NCBI RefSeq assembly: GCF_963678635.1
Contig: NC_087064.1
Span: 6,298,411 to 6,362,410, forward strand
Source of the DNA: Symsagittifera roscoffensis
Taxonomy: Eukaryota; Xenacoelomorpha; Acoela; Convolutidae
DNA: 64,000 bases
Reading direction: 5' to 3'
Shown here: piece after piece, positions 35,901 through 47,849 of the stretch
Layout: each line of letters opens with the position of its first letter
Numbering within the stretch: position 1 is the stretch's first letter
Notes under the pieces: generated by a model
What the model was told of the DNA's origin: nothing
Databases searched by the model: none
The model's input: the letters and a program-made list of their open reading frames with translations, nothing else
Translations under genes and position numbers: made by a program

Positions 35901-36684
35901 TTGCGTTTGATCCTAAAAAATATGTCATCAAAAAAAGTCTGAATGTTTGTTTCAATGAAAGTTGCTAGATGGCGGTTTTTTACCCCAATAGTACCTTCTG
36001 CGAAAAACTGACAGATAATTCTTGAGTCTTAGGACAAGTCAGCTTATTGATAAACCGGGGAAACGGTAGAGGAGATGTGGAAAACAAAACCTTTCAAAGA
36101 ATTCAAACAACAAGGCTAGCAACCAAGAGATTATTACGTTGCATTGAAAAAAAGTTACCAATAGAAAAAAACATGAAGTCCTTAGCCGTGATTCCGCGCG
36201 GCTGAATCACGTTAACAAATTAAATGATAATGTACTTCCGAACTCCGATTGCTTCCCTAAAACTGCTTGTGGGAGAATTTTAAATCGATTTTACTCCTGT
36301 AACTTCACATGTTCCCGGAACATGCCGATTCTCTTCAGAAAAAAAGTACTATTTACCTTGGCTTGGCATTCGTTGCCTTCTAACAGGAGATGCCTGCTGA
36401 CACAACTCCAGCGCGTCCTTCATAAGCGAAGTCAATTCGCTTTCTTTCAGGTACTTCAAGAGTGTCTTCAAATGTTTGCACGGGTCCCGGTCGCCTCGTT
36501 CCCGATAGAACACATTTGTGGCAATCCGAATGATCCAACTGCTGTCGTTAACAGGAGCCTCATCAGTTGAAGTTGACCTTGAAGCTGCCTTTAGTATGAA
36601 GTAGAGCGTTACTTCTGCTGGTCGTGGCGTCCCCCAGACGATCTCATCTATGTTCTTTATGACAGGAGGAGGACGAGGCATCAT
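32978..36684 (-). CDS. array gene 4, three coding exons (two helical domains plus acidic tail)
   Basis: The exons are 36684-36357, 35912-35595 and 33426-32978. Donors are GTAAAT and GTTAGT and acceptors 'attttttag' and 'ttttttcag'. Both introns are phase 1, and the product is about 364 residues. The acceptor before the first coding exon ends at 36698, and the 13-nt leader contains an in-frame TGA just before ATG. Exon 1 (KNIDEIVWGTPRPAEV ... FYRERGDRDP) and exon 2 (DDEIDRIARSVKRPEELVYMF) are two copies of the same domain. Exon 3 has DPRLLARLFPGSSF and HRINVNG, and ends EGDYLDEEDA before TAA. It is collinear with array gene 3, and its 3' flank is related too. Its function is unknown; no signal peptide or membrane span is evident. 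Confidence 0.75.
33515..33930. mobile_element. inverted-repeat element with GC-rich core, copy 2
   Basis: It has the same plan as 19750-20155: long arms, 'attggt.gaa.t.tgagccaacga', and a GC-rich core with CGCCGC-TAA-GCGGCG and gcgcgcgtagcgcgc. Here the arm boxes read 'gtacc' on the left and 'ggtac' on the right, where copy 1 has 'gttcc' and 'ggaac'. It sits in intron 2 of array gene 4, about 90 bp upstream of exon 3. Confidence 0.75.
34217..34432. mobile_element. foldback element with about 90-bp arms
   Basis: The left arm (cagtatttagacagccgcgtattcat ... aatcagaatcgag) is mirrored by the right arm (ctcgattctgattgg ... cgcggttgtctaaatactg), around an AT-rich loop. It lies in intron 2 of array gene 4. 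Confidence 0.85.
34440..34760. repeat. dispersed repeat, copy 1 (partner 43.92-44.42 kb)
   Basis: Shared blocks in order include 'caacttttagg', 'ttttgat.agtc', 'cagattt' and 'tggcagcacc'. Similarity is patchy and the ends are not defined. Confidence 0.45.
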
Positions 36685-36697
36685 TCAACAAACCCAT

Positions 36698-39458
36698 CTG
36701 AAAAGTCGAAATTAGGTTAAACTACTAGCGAAAAATACGGTTGGAAACGATGAAGCTCCACTTGAATGAAAATGCATCAAATAAAAATAAGCATTTCAAC
36801 TAGAACAGATTTGATAAAATAAACGTAGCCGACAGACATTGAAAAAGGGCCCTGAAAGCAAGGAAACAAACAAACTACGTTCATGAGTCTTAAAAAGAAT
36901 ATCAGCAAAACATTGAAAAGAATCGCCTACGATTCTTCGTTTGCAAATGTTATAAAATCAAAACTGGAGTTTTTTTTGCAAATTCACCTACATGAGTTAC
37001 TTACTACCCACGCACAAGTACAGCACACGCAAAAGCAGTTTCTATTTCAATTTGCAATTGACTTAAGTGGACCGACCATAGTTACTTTTAGCAGATTGCC
37101 TCGAATGGTTCATGCTTGCTCGTCCTAACTCTATACAGACTAAAAAGTATTGCTTCATTATAGAGATATAAATGCGTACTGGCCAAGCATCATAAATATT
37201 CTCAGGTATTTGAGCATTTTTTCAGTCTGCCTTACTTGCTCAAGAAGATGTCAGAGAAGTTCAGAGATGTGAAGTAAATGAAGAGTGATCAAATCATGGA
37301 AAACATCATGCATGGTGTCAAGTTAAAATCCTCCACCACCCCCCCCCCCCCCCAAAAAAAACCGATCCCTACATAGCGTAAACGTGCAAAAATTATTTCG
37401 TCAAACCTTCAAAATTAATACGTTGAGATGGCTTAAGCATGACGAGATACGTGTCAGACGCATTTAAATATAAAGTAGGTTGGAAAAACTAGGTTCAAAT
37501 TGCAAACACGCAAAAACAATTGATTAAGATACACAGCTTCAGAATTTCTGGTGATTTGATTTTTTCTAGAAAATAATTTCCGAAATTCAACTTAAAACTA
37601 CCTGTGTTGTTATCAAACGAGATAATACATGTCAGTGAGAGCAAATGAAAAGCCATACAATTTCGCCAAAATAAAAATTGCAATATCAACAATTTTTCAA
37701 TAATTATCAGAAAAAGTCAAGGTCACTTTTTTAAATTCCGGCCACAAATTGTGCCAAAACAAAAATGAACGACTCTCTAGCCCTAGGAAATTAAACAATC
37801 TCGCCACCCAAAGTTCTTTTTGATACTACTTCAGAACATCTATCTTTGCTTCAACCAAACGTACCGTTTTTTACAAATGCTCCTTGAGCGCCAATATTTT
37901 CATATTTTAGAACCGTTCATAAGGAGCCCTACAACTCTAAGGAGCCCTACAACAAGAAGAGCTCGAAAAAATACGATTGGTCAAAGATGAAAAGATAGAA
38001 ATCGTGCACCAAACGAACAAATTGTACATAAGTTGAAAATTTTTACAATTCTACATAAAATTCTATCAAATTAACGTTATGAAATAACGTAATTTATGTG
38101 TAAATCATTCGATTCGTTAAAATGACTATTCATATAGATATTTTAACCAATTGCATATTTTGTTTGCTCTTAGATCCTAAACGATAGCTGAATTATGTAG
38201 AGCAAGATATATAGATAACTTTACATAACTCATATTGAACTTAAGACGGTGGACAGCAACTTGGAGGAAAAGCAAACTAAACGTCACTACAAAAATGGAA
38301 ACAAGATGTTAATTTTGTTTCGCAAAAATAACAATTGAGACGAAAAGCAAAAGCCAAAAATACTAATGACTTAAAACAAAACTACCGCTCAATTGAGAAC
38401 CACAAATCTTGCAAAAATACTACAACATGACGCAATATAAGTTTGATAGACACTTAAAGTGAATAAATAGATACACGTTTTTTGGGAAGCTTAAACTTCT
38501 TCTTCTGCTTAATTTTTTATCGTTCAATCAGGAAATCGTTTAAACTGATTTTAGCAAAAAGATAAATCCATTTTGTACTGTTGGGTTTGAAAGTTTCTAC
38601 TTAACCATTTTAATTTTAAAAGACTAATTTGCATTCAAAAGCGGGTACCCTCGGCGAAACTTTCAAATAACATGTCTCGTTGTCGAATCCGCTAAACAAT
38701 AGGTCATTAGCATGAAATGAGGTACGACATTTAGCCATCTAAAAGACAAGGGTAAAATCCTACTGCTGCTTGATAAACTTTCTTCTGATACATCCTTACT
38801 TAACAAGAACGGATCATTTATGCATATGATGTTCAGTAATACCCGAAATTTTGTGGATTATTTCAAAATTGCGAGATAAGTTTTTGCTTAATCATGCACA
38901 AAGAATACGTTGATGAAGCTCAACGATGGCGACTACTGCTGACTGATTTAAAATGCATCAAGTACTACTACTTTTTAGCTGTATGCAACATATATATATA
39001 CCAAGAATTCCCATTTTTCTGTAGAAGACAATTCTCAGACAGCGTCTTTTGAGAAAAAGGAGAGCAGAATCAGCGCGAAAACAACGAATCAAAGGAAGTA
39101 AAATAACTCAAGGTTATAAAATGGCGCTCAAGGAGATAGTGACGTTTTTATGCAGTTTTCCAATCTATATTCGCAGAATGAAACTATAACAAAACGTCAT
39201 GAACAGCTTTCAACCCCAAAAAAACGGATATCGAATACTCCGCTGCATTACTATTATCCCTTATCTAGCTAGAACGAAATTAATTTTGAATAATAGTTTA
39301 ATAAACTTATAGATATTCACTGAACTTTATAAAGTAACATTCCCTCCACCAATATAAACATCAAACTTCTCGAAAGTATCCAAGCTTTTTTAACCTCATA
39401 ACTGCTTCACCTTCACAAAACAGACGAACAACCTGACTGCAAGTTCAAATGTTCTCTA
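36698..39458. other. spacer upstream of array gene 4
   Basis: No gene was recognised. A poly(C) run lies at about 37341-37354. A fragment near 36850 recalls the aatgaacg element. Sequence near 38970-39110 (cagaagacaattct ... gagaaaaagg) is related to 42250-42420. Confidence 0.4.
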
Positions 39459-39483
39459 TTGCTCTGTTATCGAAATTTTTTTA

Positions 39484-39758
39484 TGGCAGCACCAACTCCA
39501 ACTCCAAATTATGTTTCAATCTCAGCGTTTACAGATGAAACTGGCGAAGACTGGTTGAAGCTCGAAGGACTCTTACAAGCCAGTATCACTGTTGAACGCA
39601 AACTACATGCACAAAATCATTTAGCTCGATATCTACATCTCCACCTATATGGAAAACAACTTAACTTCTATTCAAACGTTGATGAAGGTAAGCAAAAAGA
39701 TCTCAAACAAGCTTTGGAGCAATTGCGAAACCGACACGCTTGGCCTGAACTTCATTAG
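39484..39758 (+). pseudogene. retroelement gag fragment
   Basis: The open frame reads FTDETGEDWLKLEGLLQAS and then a leucine/histidine-rich helix ending ALEQLRNRHAWPEL. This is the usual shape of the N-terminal part of a Ty3/gypsy capsid (a tryptophan motif, then 'AL..LR.R'). It stops at TAG 39758 and no downstream capsid or pol was found, so it is an isolated relic. The call rests on pattern only. Confidence 0.5.
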
Positions 39759-40254
39759 TAGATAACCTTGCAATTATAAAAAAGTTCTGCTCCGAGAACA
39801 CGAAAATGTCACGGAACAGATAAAGACCTCTGCTCTAAAATTTGCTTTGATAAGACCTTTGCTCTAATAAGTCTTTATACTGATCATCTGAAAACCTGAC
39901 TACGCAAAAAAATATACAGTTCATGTTGTTTCCTTGGACTCTCCAAGTCAAAAATAGGAACTAGTGAAAGAATCGCCTCATCAGCTTTCAAACGATATGT
40001 AATTTGCAAAATAGTCTACAAAGAAAAAAGGGGAGCAATGACTATCATTCCAATCCTATTAACGGACAAGGATTCGGGTTAAATTTCGGCAACTGGTCTT
40101 TCAAATTTCATTATTAATACACAAACTATTGAAACCCTTACAATTAATTGACGACACCAAAAACACCAGCAAAATCAAGTGGGGCCCCAAGTATATTATT
40201 GCGCTATTATCAAGTTAACAGGACTAACACCAGCACGTTAAATTAACAAAGAAA

Positions 40255-40415
40255 ATCGAATTGTGTTGTTGTGGTTTCATTTGGTCGATTATTATCTTTA
40301 AACAGAATGCCCACAACTTCAGCTTAAGACAAAAATCAAAACATGCTATTTGTTTTGTTGCGGTTTCATCTGGTCCTAAGTTATCGTTGAAAAAGAATGC
40401 CCACAACCACGGCTT
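40255..40415. repeat. tandem duplication, two units of about 88 bp
   Basis: 'tgttgtggtttcatttggtc ... aagaatgcccacaac' occurs twice head to tail, with moderate divergence. Confidence 0.75.
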
Positions 40416-42249
40416 CTCAAAAGTTACAGAATTATTCTAATCTAAACGGCATTAATGATAGCGTCTCCATAGCACAGTAATCAGACCTTATTCTCAAAAA
40501 ATCTGCCTATTATCTTAAGGTATCAACTGACATTGAACGTCAAGTCTTTAAAAATGTTCAGTGCAAACACTTTCAAATAAAACAGAACTCTACAGAAACA
40601 ATTGAAAACTATCGTTACAGCAGAAGTTACCTTCGATTGAATCAAAAGTAACCTTTCATCAACTATGTCTTTGTAGCAAGAACCAAACAAAAGCAATGCC
40701 ACACAGGCAAAAAGCACCTGAGTGAAAATCAACTTATTTTAAATTTTAATGTTGATACGATGATCTTCATTTCACCAATCCCAAAAATGATCATACTATA
40801 ACCGCCGTTTCATATACCAATCACGGTTTAGCCCGACACTCTTACTCTCAAAACGCAAACTCTCGAAACTCAAACTTAACTTTTCCTCAGTGCCTCTCTG
40901 CAAGCGCAATTGACGACAAACGTCATTCTGAACTTTAGATTTCCCGACTTTATTGCTCTTTGCTACGAAGACATAATAGCCCTGTGAAAAAATCTATGAA
41001 ACAATGGCATTAGTTGCAATAACTTTTCTTACTTCTCCCCTTCATTTTCATCCTCATTCCGTGGATAAACAAACCAGATAAACCATTTTGAGCTCAGCAT
41101 AAGCCTCAAAACAAAGAGTTCTTTGAAGAAAAAAAAAGCTCATAATTTCCGTTTTAGAAAATTTATTTTGAATTTGAAATTAACCAATGGTTCATGTGTG
41201 AGAAGACAAATTGAGATTGACAGATAATAAATCAACAGAATCAAGCAACTAACGATTCCATTTACGATATCGTTAATTCTTCCGCTTAAGGCCCTAATAC
41301 GACAAAAAATCCCTTTCTCTTTTCTTCCATATCTCATTGCCGATTCCGGTCACAATGCCTTCTCTCAGTTTGAAACTGTCAGCAAACCCTAATTCATTCC
41401 CCATGAAAAATCGCGTGACAAGAATATGACTCACACGGGACAATGACCTCTTACCAACTCTAATACCAAAAAAAAACAGAAGAAAAATTTAGTTATGATA
41501 GCCTGCAAAAATAGAAAAACATGTTTCCAAGAAGATCTTGATAAAAATATTTCTTTTATCTCCTTTCGTAATTACTAAGAGGAGATCTTGCCTCAAAGAA
41601 AACAAATTTCCTAATTCTAATTTAAGAAACCGTTTCGAATTTTTTCCTCGTTCGTACAACACGCCCCCAAGCAATGTTAAACATTAACAGTTTTTAATAA
41701 AAAAGGCACAGTTCCGCTTCCTAGAATCCAAAAACTTTACATACATTTTAAAAACCATACAAAAACAATGTTACTGTACCATCCTGTCAAAATGCTGGTG
41801 TTGATCAGTCGTCAGAAAATTCGCCATCGCTTATATTTATAACAAGCTTCTACAAAAATTTTATAACCTTCTTTAAGATAAATTAACAAAAAATCCAAAA
41901 AACAAGTCAACCTGAGCTCTACTAAAAGGAAGCCAGAGAAACGAGAAAACCTCGAATCGAAAGTTCAATAGGTATTTTTTATGCATCACACTCTATTCAA
42001 AGGTTTGAGAAGAAAAATCATCCAACCAACATTTAAAAAAAGATATTACCCTTAGCGTAACTGAATTTGTAAATTTTTGTCCATTTTCAATATAAAAGGC
42101 TAGTTTTGTTCTTTTTTCACGGCCCTATCTAAGATAAATTCCATCAGCATTTTTCGGTCCTATTCTCTATCTCATTATTGATTTCCAATATCAAGCCTGC
42201 TTCTAATCTTCATTTAAAACTAGTTTCGACGGATATAGAATGCAACAAC

Positions 42250-42420
42250 TATATAGCATTTTTAATCTGTATGCACCATTAAACCAAATAAAGCAAACCA
42301 AATATTCCCTTTCATCTGCAGAAGACAATTCTTAATTCACTTTCTAAGAAACAGTTACTTTTGAGAAAAAAAAAGAATCAGAGCGCGAAAATAAACAAAC
42401 AAAAAGCAAAATAAAAATCT
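42250..42420. repeat. dispersed repeat, partner of 38.97-39.11 kb
   Basis: 'cagaagacaattct', 'ttttgagaaaaa', 'agaatcag.gcgaaaa' and 'gcaaaataa' occur in the same order in both. Confidence 0.5.
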
Positions 42421-42454
42421 GGGGAAAATGCCATGCAAAACATTTGAACTTTAA

Positions 42455-43840
42455 ACACAGAGGCGAAGCTAAGCTTCGCACAATTTGCGATATAAAACAA
42501 AAAAAATGAAGAAAAAATCGAAAAGTTCGAAAAGAGTAGATCTATCAGAATGAATAAGGCTAGTTTGAAACTAAAACCTGTCAAAACAAAACAATGTGAA
42601 CAACGCATCGGAAGAAAAAGTACACAGCGGTAACGAAGCCAAAAATACCTTGTCAGAAACCTTTTGAGCCGACAAAAAACTCAACGAGACTTTAGACTTC
42701 AAGTTAAAAAATCCACCTCACTCTCCAAACACAAAAACACTCTTAAAACTTTATTTGCTTGTCACATAAAAAATATCAGGCCACTAAGCCGATATAATAT
42801 AGGCCGAAACCAATTCAGCCCTAAAATGAAAAAAAAAAATAGACGAAAAAATTTAAAACAATTAAGACTAATAAGAAGTTATTTAGTCCCTCTCAACCTC
42901 AAAACCCAGTCACGCACACAAAAACCTTTTTTACTAGTCAAAAGATGCAATATGAGGCCAACAAAACAATTTAAATAGGCGAAATCTATCGAGCTGAAAG
43001 AAAGGGAGAAAAACAAAAAAAGGAAAAAAGTTGTTATCATGAAAATCTCTGTATAACAATAACTCGAATAAGACGTTAAGCACTTTGCATGATCCAGAGG
43101 TGAGCTTAAAATTATTTTTCTGTTGAAATGAATCAAAATTAGGTCAATAAGTTGATAAAAACAGGCCGAAATCATTTGGGCAGAATAAAGGTTTTAACCA
43201 AAAAAAAGAAAGAAAAAAGAAAGTTTAGTAAAATTAAAAACAGCAGAAGTAAATCACAACACTAAAAGCAGCTGTAATGTACAAAAGAACTAAAAAAGAA
43301 TTCTATTATATGGCACCTAAGCCGAAAAAGAAAAAGCAGACAATAATAAGTCAGTTTTTTTTTGAAACGGACAATTTTGTCAGATTCAAACTCAATACTT
43401 TTGGGGTCCCAGGCGTATTCGTTTCCTCCAAACTAATTAAGCCGGACACGCTTAGAAATTTGAATTCATACGTCCTAAGAAACCAATTGATTCAAGTGAT
43501 CCTGTTAAACAAGTTGTTAACCCAAAAAGTCTATATTCCGATTTGATAATGCTTGCTAATCGCAAGCGTAATTAAGAACGGAGCAAAACTTACTAAGCGG
43601 AAACAAAATCGACAACTTTTGAGCAGAGACCAGTTTAGCCAAAAATAATGATTAAACCAAAAACTATGAACAGTTTCAAGTCCCCCAGAAACTGCATTAC
43701 ACAACACTTGCAACCACCATATATTTGCTAATAGCACAAGAAAAATTCGTGGTCTGACACCTAAGCCGACAAAAATTGAGAGGACAAACGAAGGCTGAGA
43801 CTTCACAAGAACCCGGAAAATGTTAAAAATCAATATTAGA
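42455..43840. repeat. long dispersed repeat region, copy 3
   Basis: It shares 'agatctatca..aataaggc' and 'cagaaaccttt...ccgac' with 7520-7760, and 'cccaggc.tattcgtt.cctcca' through 'gttaacccaaaa.agtctatattcc' with 23540-23690. Open frames here (up to 104 codons) look like by-products of the A-rich sequence. Confidence 0.5.
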
Positions 43841-43919
43841 GCAAGCGCAATTTCCTGTCAGAAAAATTGTTTGTGGCAGTACATATTGTTGAAGGTGGAA
43901 ATTGTTTCCACAAATACCT

Positions 43920-44420
43920 GTACAAACTAAATTCAATAAAAACTGAGAGAACACGGATTCATCAAATAGCGCTTTCTGTTTCATGAAATAAACTATTTCT
44001 GAATAAAGTCAACTTTTAGGTTATTTTTTTATTAAAATGGTGATTTGCCCAAAATACTAGGTTTCAGATCTTCGTTTTTTTCATTCAGAAATTATACCTA
44101 AAAAATTTGACAACATACAACTGTACTTTCTAATGAAATTTCTAAAACAAATGACTTTTTGCTAACAGACTACTTTAATAAATGAGATTTTCGCCCAATT
44201 TCATTAGCTGGAGCGTATATCGTTTGCTGCCATCAATAGTTCAATCTTGTGTAATTAATTACGAAACATCAATCTGTCTTTTTGATCAGACTCGTCATTA
44301 ATCGGAAAATAAAAAAACTTTGATCAGTCGTGCTTAGAGGCCAGATTTTCAACACATGTTAGAACCATGGCAGCACCAAATTTTGCAAAATAAACACTTT
44401 AACTTGCGTTGCAAAAAAAA
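43920..44420. repeat. dispersed repeat, copy 2 (partner 34.44-34.76 kb)
   Basis: It is collinear but patchy: 'gtcaacttttagg', 'ttgatcagtcgtgcttagagg', 'cagatttt' and 'atggcagcacc'. An indel-rich stretch separates the blocks. Confidence 0.45.
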
Positions 44421-44922
44421 ACAGTACAGTTACAGCATTCGCTCTCCAACAGATGTATGATGAAACGTTCAAATCCGTAGATGAAGTTGGAAATTTGCAT
44501 TCGATTGTTCACGTGGATTAAAAAATGTACTCCAACAATTATCAAACGAAATAGATGACGGAAAAACTGTTTTTACAATTATCGTTGAGCTTAAGAAAAA
44601 AAAATATTTGGATACAACATAAGTGTCCATAAACTATTGGAAGTCTATCTCAAACCCATTATCATTCAAACAAAAAAGATCGGGAAATGAATATCCAGGA
44701 AAATTTATTAAAGCGTAACAACAAGCGCAGTTGTGTAGCACACATCTAATTAAGTCATTGCCTGAAACTTCGCCTCAATTCATCCAAAAAAATGTTATGG
44801 ACATTTTTTAATAGTAAAAAAACCTGAATTTGCATTATATACAATATTAAGCAATTGAATTTCAAAATCGGTCAGAAATAAAGAGCCCGATCAAACTGCA
44901 TCCACTCATTCGCTGCTTGGTT

Positions 44923-46016
44923 TCATAAAGTTTCTGCATCCACCATACTATCTGACTCTTGGACTGCAACAGGCGGAGCACTGCGCATTTCACCAATGAA
45001 ATGATATACATCATCTGGAATTATATGTGCAGTTGCATCTTCAAACTGTAAATCTTCTCCAGGGGCAGAAAGCGCTGGAACTTCACCGTGAACGTCATTC
45101 TCTTCAGGGAGTTCAAGGCTACTGTCTTGGCACAGGAAATAATTTCTTATACCAAGGTACGGATCATCTTGACTGTAGTTGGATGAAGTTTGGAAGATAA
45201 TTCCAGGAAGATTATTTTCTAAATTTAAAGCCAAAATTCAGATATTCAGTTTAGATATCTTTTTAAACATTGGATTCAAAAATATAAAAATCACGCCGGT
45301 AATAAAGTTTTGCGAAGCTCAGAAAAAAACTGAAACTTAAAAGCAAAAACAAAAAAAACATGAGGGTTTTTCTGACACCCGGTTTTGGTTTCAAGTTATG
45401 TGACAGAAAAATAAAAGTGTTCTCTAAAAGCGCTGGCAAAAAAAACGGCAAAATATAGCTCTAACAACTCAAAACAGCACAAAATTAGCCAGCGAAACAA
45501 TTTATGACGGTAACTGCAATCACTGATAATTTGCAAAATTCTCATATACTACCTCGATTTCGATCCCGATTTTCACAACCGGTCTTTGGGAATCCGGTAA
45601 AACTTTGGAATTTTCGATGTTTTTGAGGGAATCGGGTCAAAGTCAATGTCATAAGTAAACAGAACAACATAGCCTGTACTAGTACGCCCGACTTGGAGCA
45701 GCATAAAAGAAGAATTCTTACCATCTACGAGCTCAATGTTTAAAGGAGCTTGGCCCGCGTGTTTGAACAACTCCAAAAACCTCTCTAATTGTTCGACGCC
45801 AGTATTGGCCACAAAATTCAAGAACTGCGCATAATGATTGCCTCTCTCTAGCCTGTTTTGCGGCTCCTCGTTCATCATAGCATTGATCATTGCATTTAGA
45901 TCAATTCGAGCCTGTTCGCTCAATCCTGGTCCGATGATTCTTTGGTAAGCGAACATGATCTGTGCTCTTCCTCGACCTTCCCGTGCCAATTTGTCAACGT
46001 TTGCAATGTGTACCAT
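44923..46016 (-). CDS. array gene 5, two coding exons (one helical domain plus acidic tail)
   Basis: The exons are 46016-45722 and 45218-44923, giving about 196 residues. The acceptor 'cattttcag' ends at 46025 and leaves an 8-nt leader before ATG. The donor after 45722 is GTAAGA and the second acceptor is 'aaatttag'; the intron is phase 1. Exon 1 reads MVHIANVDKLAREGRGRAQ and, later, ERGNHYAQFL, matching the ERG motif of genes 3 and 4 and the start of gene 2. The last exon begins E-N-N like gene 3 (E-N-V), has DDPYLGI where genes 3 and 4 have DPRL, and is rich in Asp and Glu. If the intron is not removed, the frame stays open for 48 more codons to 45573, so an alternative ending is possible. 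Its function is unknown. Confidence 0.65.
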
Positions 46017-46182
46017 TGGAAAATCTGAAAATGAAAACTCAAGTCGACTCAATTGAAAACAGAAACCCCCAAAAAATCGAACACTGTGTCAATCTATTTC
46101 TAAAATAATTGGATTTCTTAAAAGACTCGTTTTAATAATGAATTTATTTGAAAAAATAAATAAAGCGAACATACAATTGGGA

Positions 46183-46400
46183 AAGAGTCAATGAACCCAA
46201 GTAAACAGAAAAAATATTGACTTGTGTTTTTGAAAAAATCTCAACTTTTGAATTTCAGAGAAAAAACATAGATGCCTTCAAAGCGCTTTGAATTTCTAGA
46301 ACAAATTATGACTGGCCTTTTTTGATGAAATTAACCCCATTTGACAAAACACGATCAATAAGTAAAATTTTTATTTCGTTGAGAAATCTGAAAACTAAAA
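46183..46400. repeat. left part of an aatgaacg element split by the minisatellite
   Basis: 'aatgaacccaagtaaacag' to 'tttgaatttctagaaca' matches 11143-11260. The right part resumes at about 47850. Confidence 0.55.
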
Positions 46401-46433
46401 ACCATTTTTGAAACTAGAAGACACGTTGTCGAG

Positions 46434-47842
46434 ACCTTTACACTTTTCGTGCTCGATAGTGGAATTTTCCTTGCTTTCAAAAAAGGACCTTTACACTTTT
46501 CGTGCTCGATAGTGGAGTTTTCCTTCCTTTCAAAAAAAGGACCTTTACACTTTTCGTGCTCGATAGTGGAGTTTTCCTTCCTTTCAAAAAAAGGAATTTT
46601 ACACTTTTCGTGCTCGATAGTGGAGTTTTCCTTCCTTTCAAAAAAATGACCTTTACACTTTTCGTGCTCGATAGTGGAGTTTTCCTTCCATTCAAAAAAG
46701 GACCTTTACACTTTTCGTGCTCGATAGTTGAGTTTTCCTTCCTTTCAAAAAAAATGACCTTTACACTTTTCGTGCTCGATAGTGGAGTTTTCCTTCCTTT
46801 CAAAAAAAGGACCTTTACACTTTTCGTGCTCGATAGTGGAGTTTTCCTTCCTTTCAAAAAAAGGACCTTTACACTTTTCGTGCTCGATAGTGGAGTTTTC
46901 CTTCCTTTCAAAAAAAAAGGACCTTTACACTTTTCGTGCTCGATAGTGGAGTTTTCCTTCCTTTCAAAAAAAGGACCTTTACACTTTTCGTGCTCGATAG
47001 TGGAGTTTTCCTTCCTTTCAAAAAAAGGAATTTTACACTTTTCGTGCTCGATAGTGGAGTTTTCCTTCCTTTCAAAAAAAGGAATTTTACACTTTTCGTG
47101 CTCGATAGTGGAGTTTTCCTTCCTTTCAAAAAAATGACCTTTACACTTTTCGTGCTCGATAGTGGAGTTTTCCTTCCTTTCAAAAAAAGGACCTTTACAC
47201 TTTTCGTGCTCGATAGTGGAGTTTTCCTTCCTTTCAAAAAAAGGACCTTTACACTTTTCGTGCTCGATAGTGGAGTTTTCCTTCCTTTCAAAAAAAGGAA
47301 TTTTACACTTTTCGTGCTCGATAGTGGAGTTTTCCTTCCTTTCAAAAAAATGAGCTTTACACTTTTCGTGCTCGATAGTGGAGTTTTCCTTCCTTTCAAA
47401 AAAATGACCTTTACACTTTTCGTGCTCGATAGTTGAGTTTTCCTTCCTTTCAAAAAAAATGACCTTTACACTTTTCGTGCTCGATAGTGGAGTTTTCCTT
47501 CCTTTCAAAAAAAGGACCTTTACACTTTTCGTGCTCGATAGTGGAGTTTTCCTTCCTTTCAAAAAAAGGACCTTTACACTTTTCGTGCTCGATAGTGGAG
47601 TTTTCCTTCCTTTCAAAAAAAAGGATCTTTACACTTTTCGTGCTCGATAGTGGAGTTTTCCTTCCTTTCAAAAAAAGGAATTTTACACTTTTCGTGCTCG
47701 ATAGTGGAGTTTTCCTTCCTTTCAAAAAAAAGGACCTTTACACTTTTCGTGCTCGATAGTGGAGTTTTCCTTCCTTTCAAAAAAGGACCTTTACATTTTT
47801 CGTGCTCGATAGTGGAGTTTTCCTTCCTTTCAAAAAAAGGAA
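46434..47842. repeat. 54-bp minisatellite, about 26 units
   Basis: The unit core is 'acacttttcgtgctcgata' followed by 'gtggagttttccttcctttc', an A run of 6-9, and a variable hexamer (ggaccttt, ggaatttt or tgaccttt). The mean period is about 54 bp, that is 18 codons, which keeps several frames open for hundreds of codons on both strands. Units 6 and 19 share the rare 'agttgag' variant and the same following A run and unit types, suggesting a larger block duplication of about 13 units. It ends about 410 bp upstream of the array gene 5 coding exon. Confidence 0.95.
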
Positions 47843-47849
47843 ATAAACT

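Noticed and set aside
37341..37354. Poly(C) run as a regulatory site
   Set aside because: A homopolymer tract alone is not evidence, and no gene start is nearby.
29381..47842. CRISPR-like arrays
   Set aside because: Neither array has unique spacers between constant repeats, and the genome is eukaryotic.
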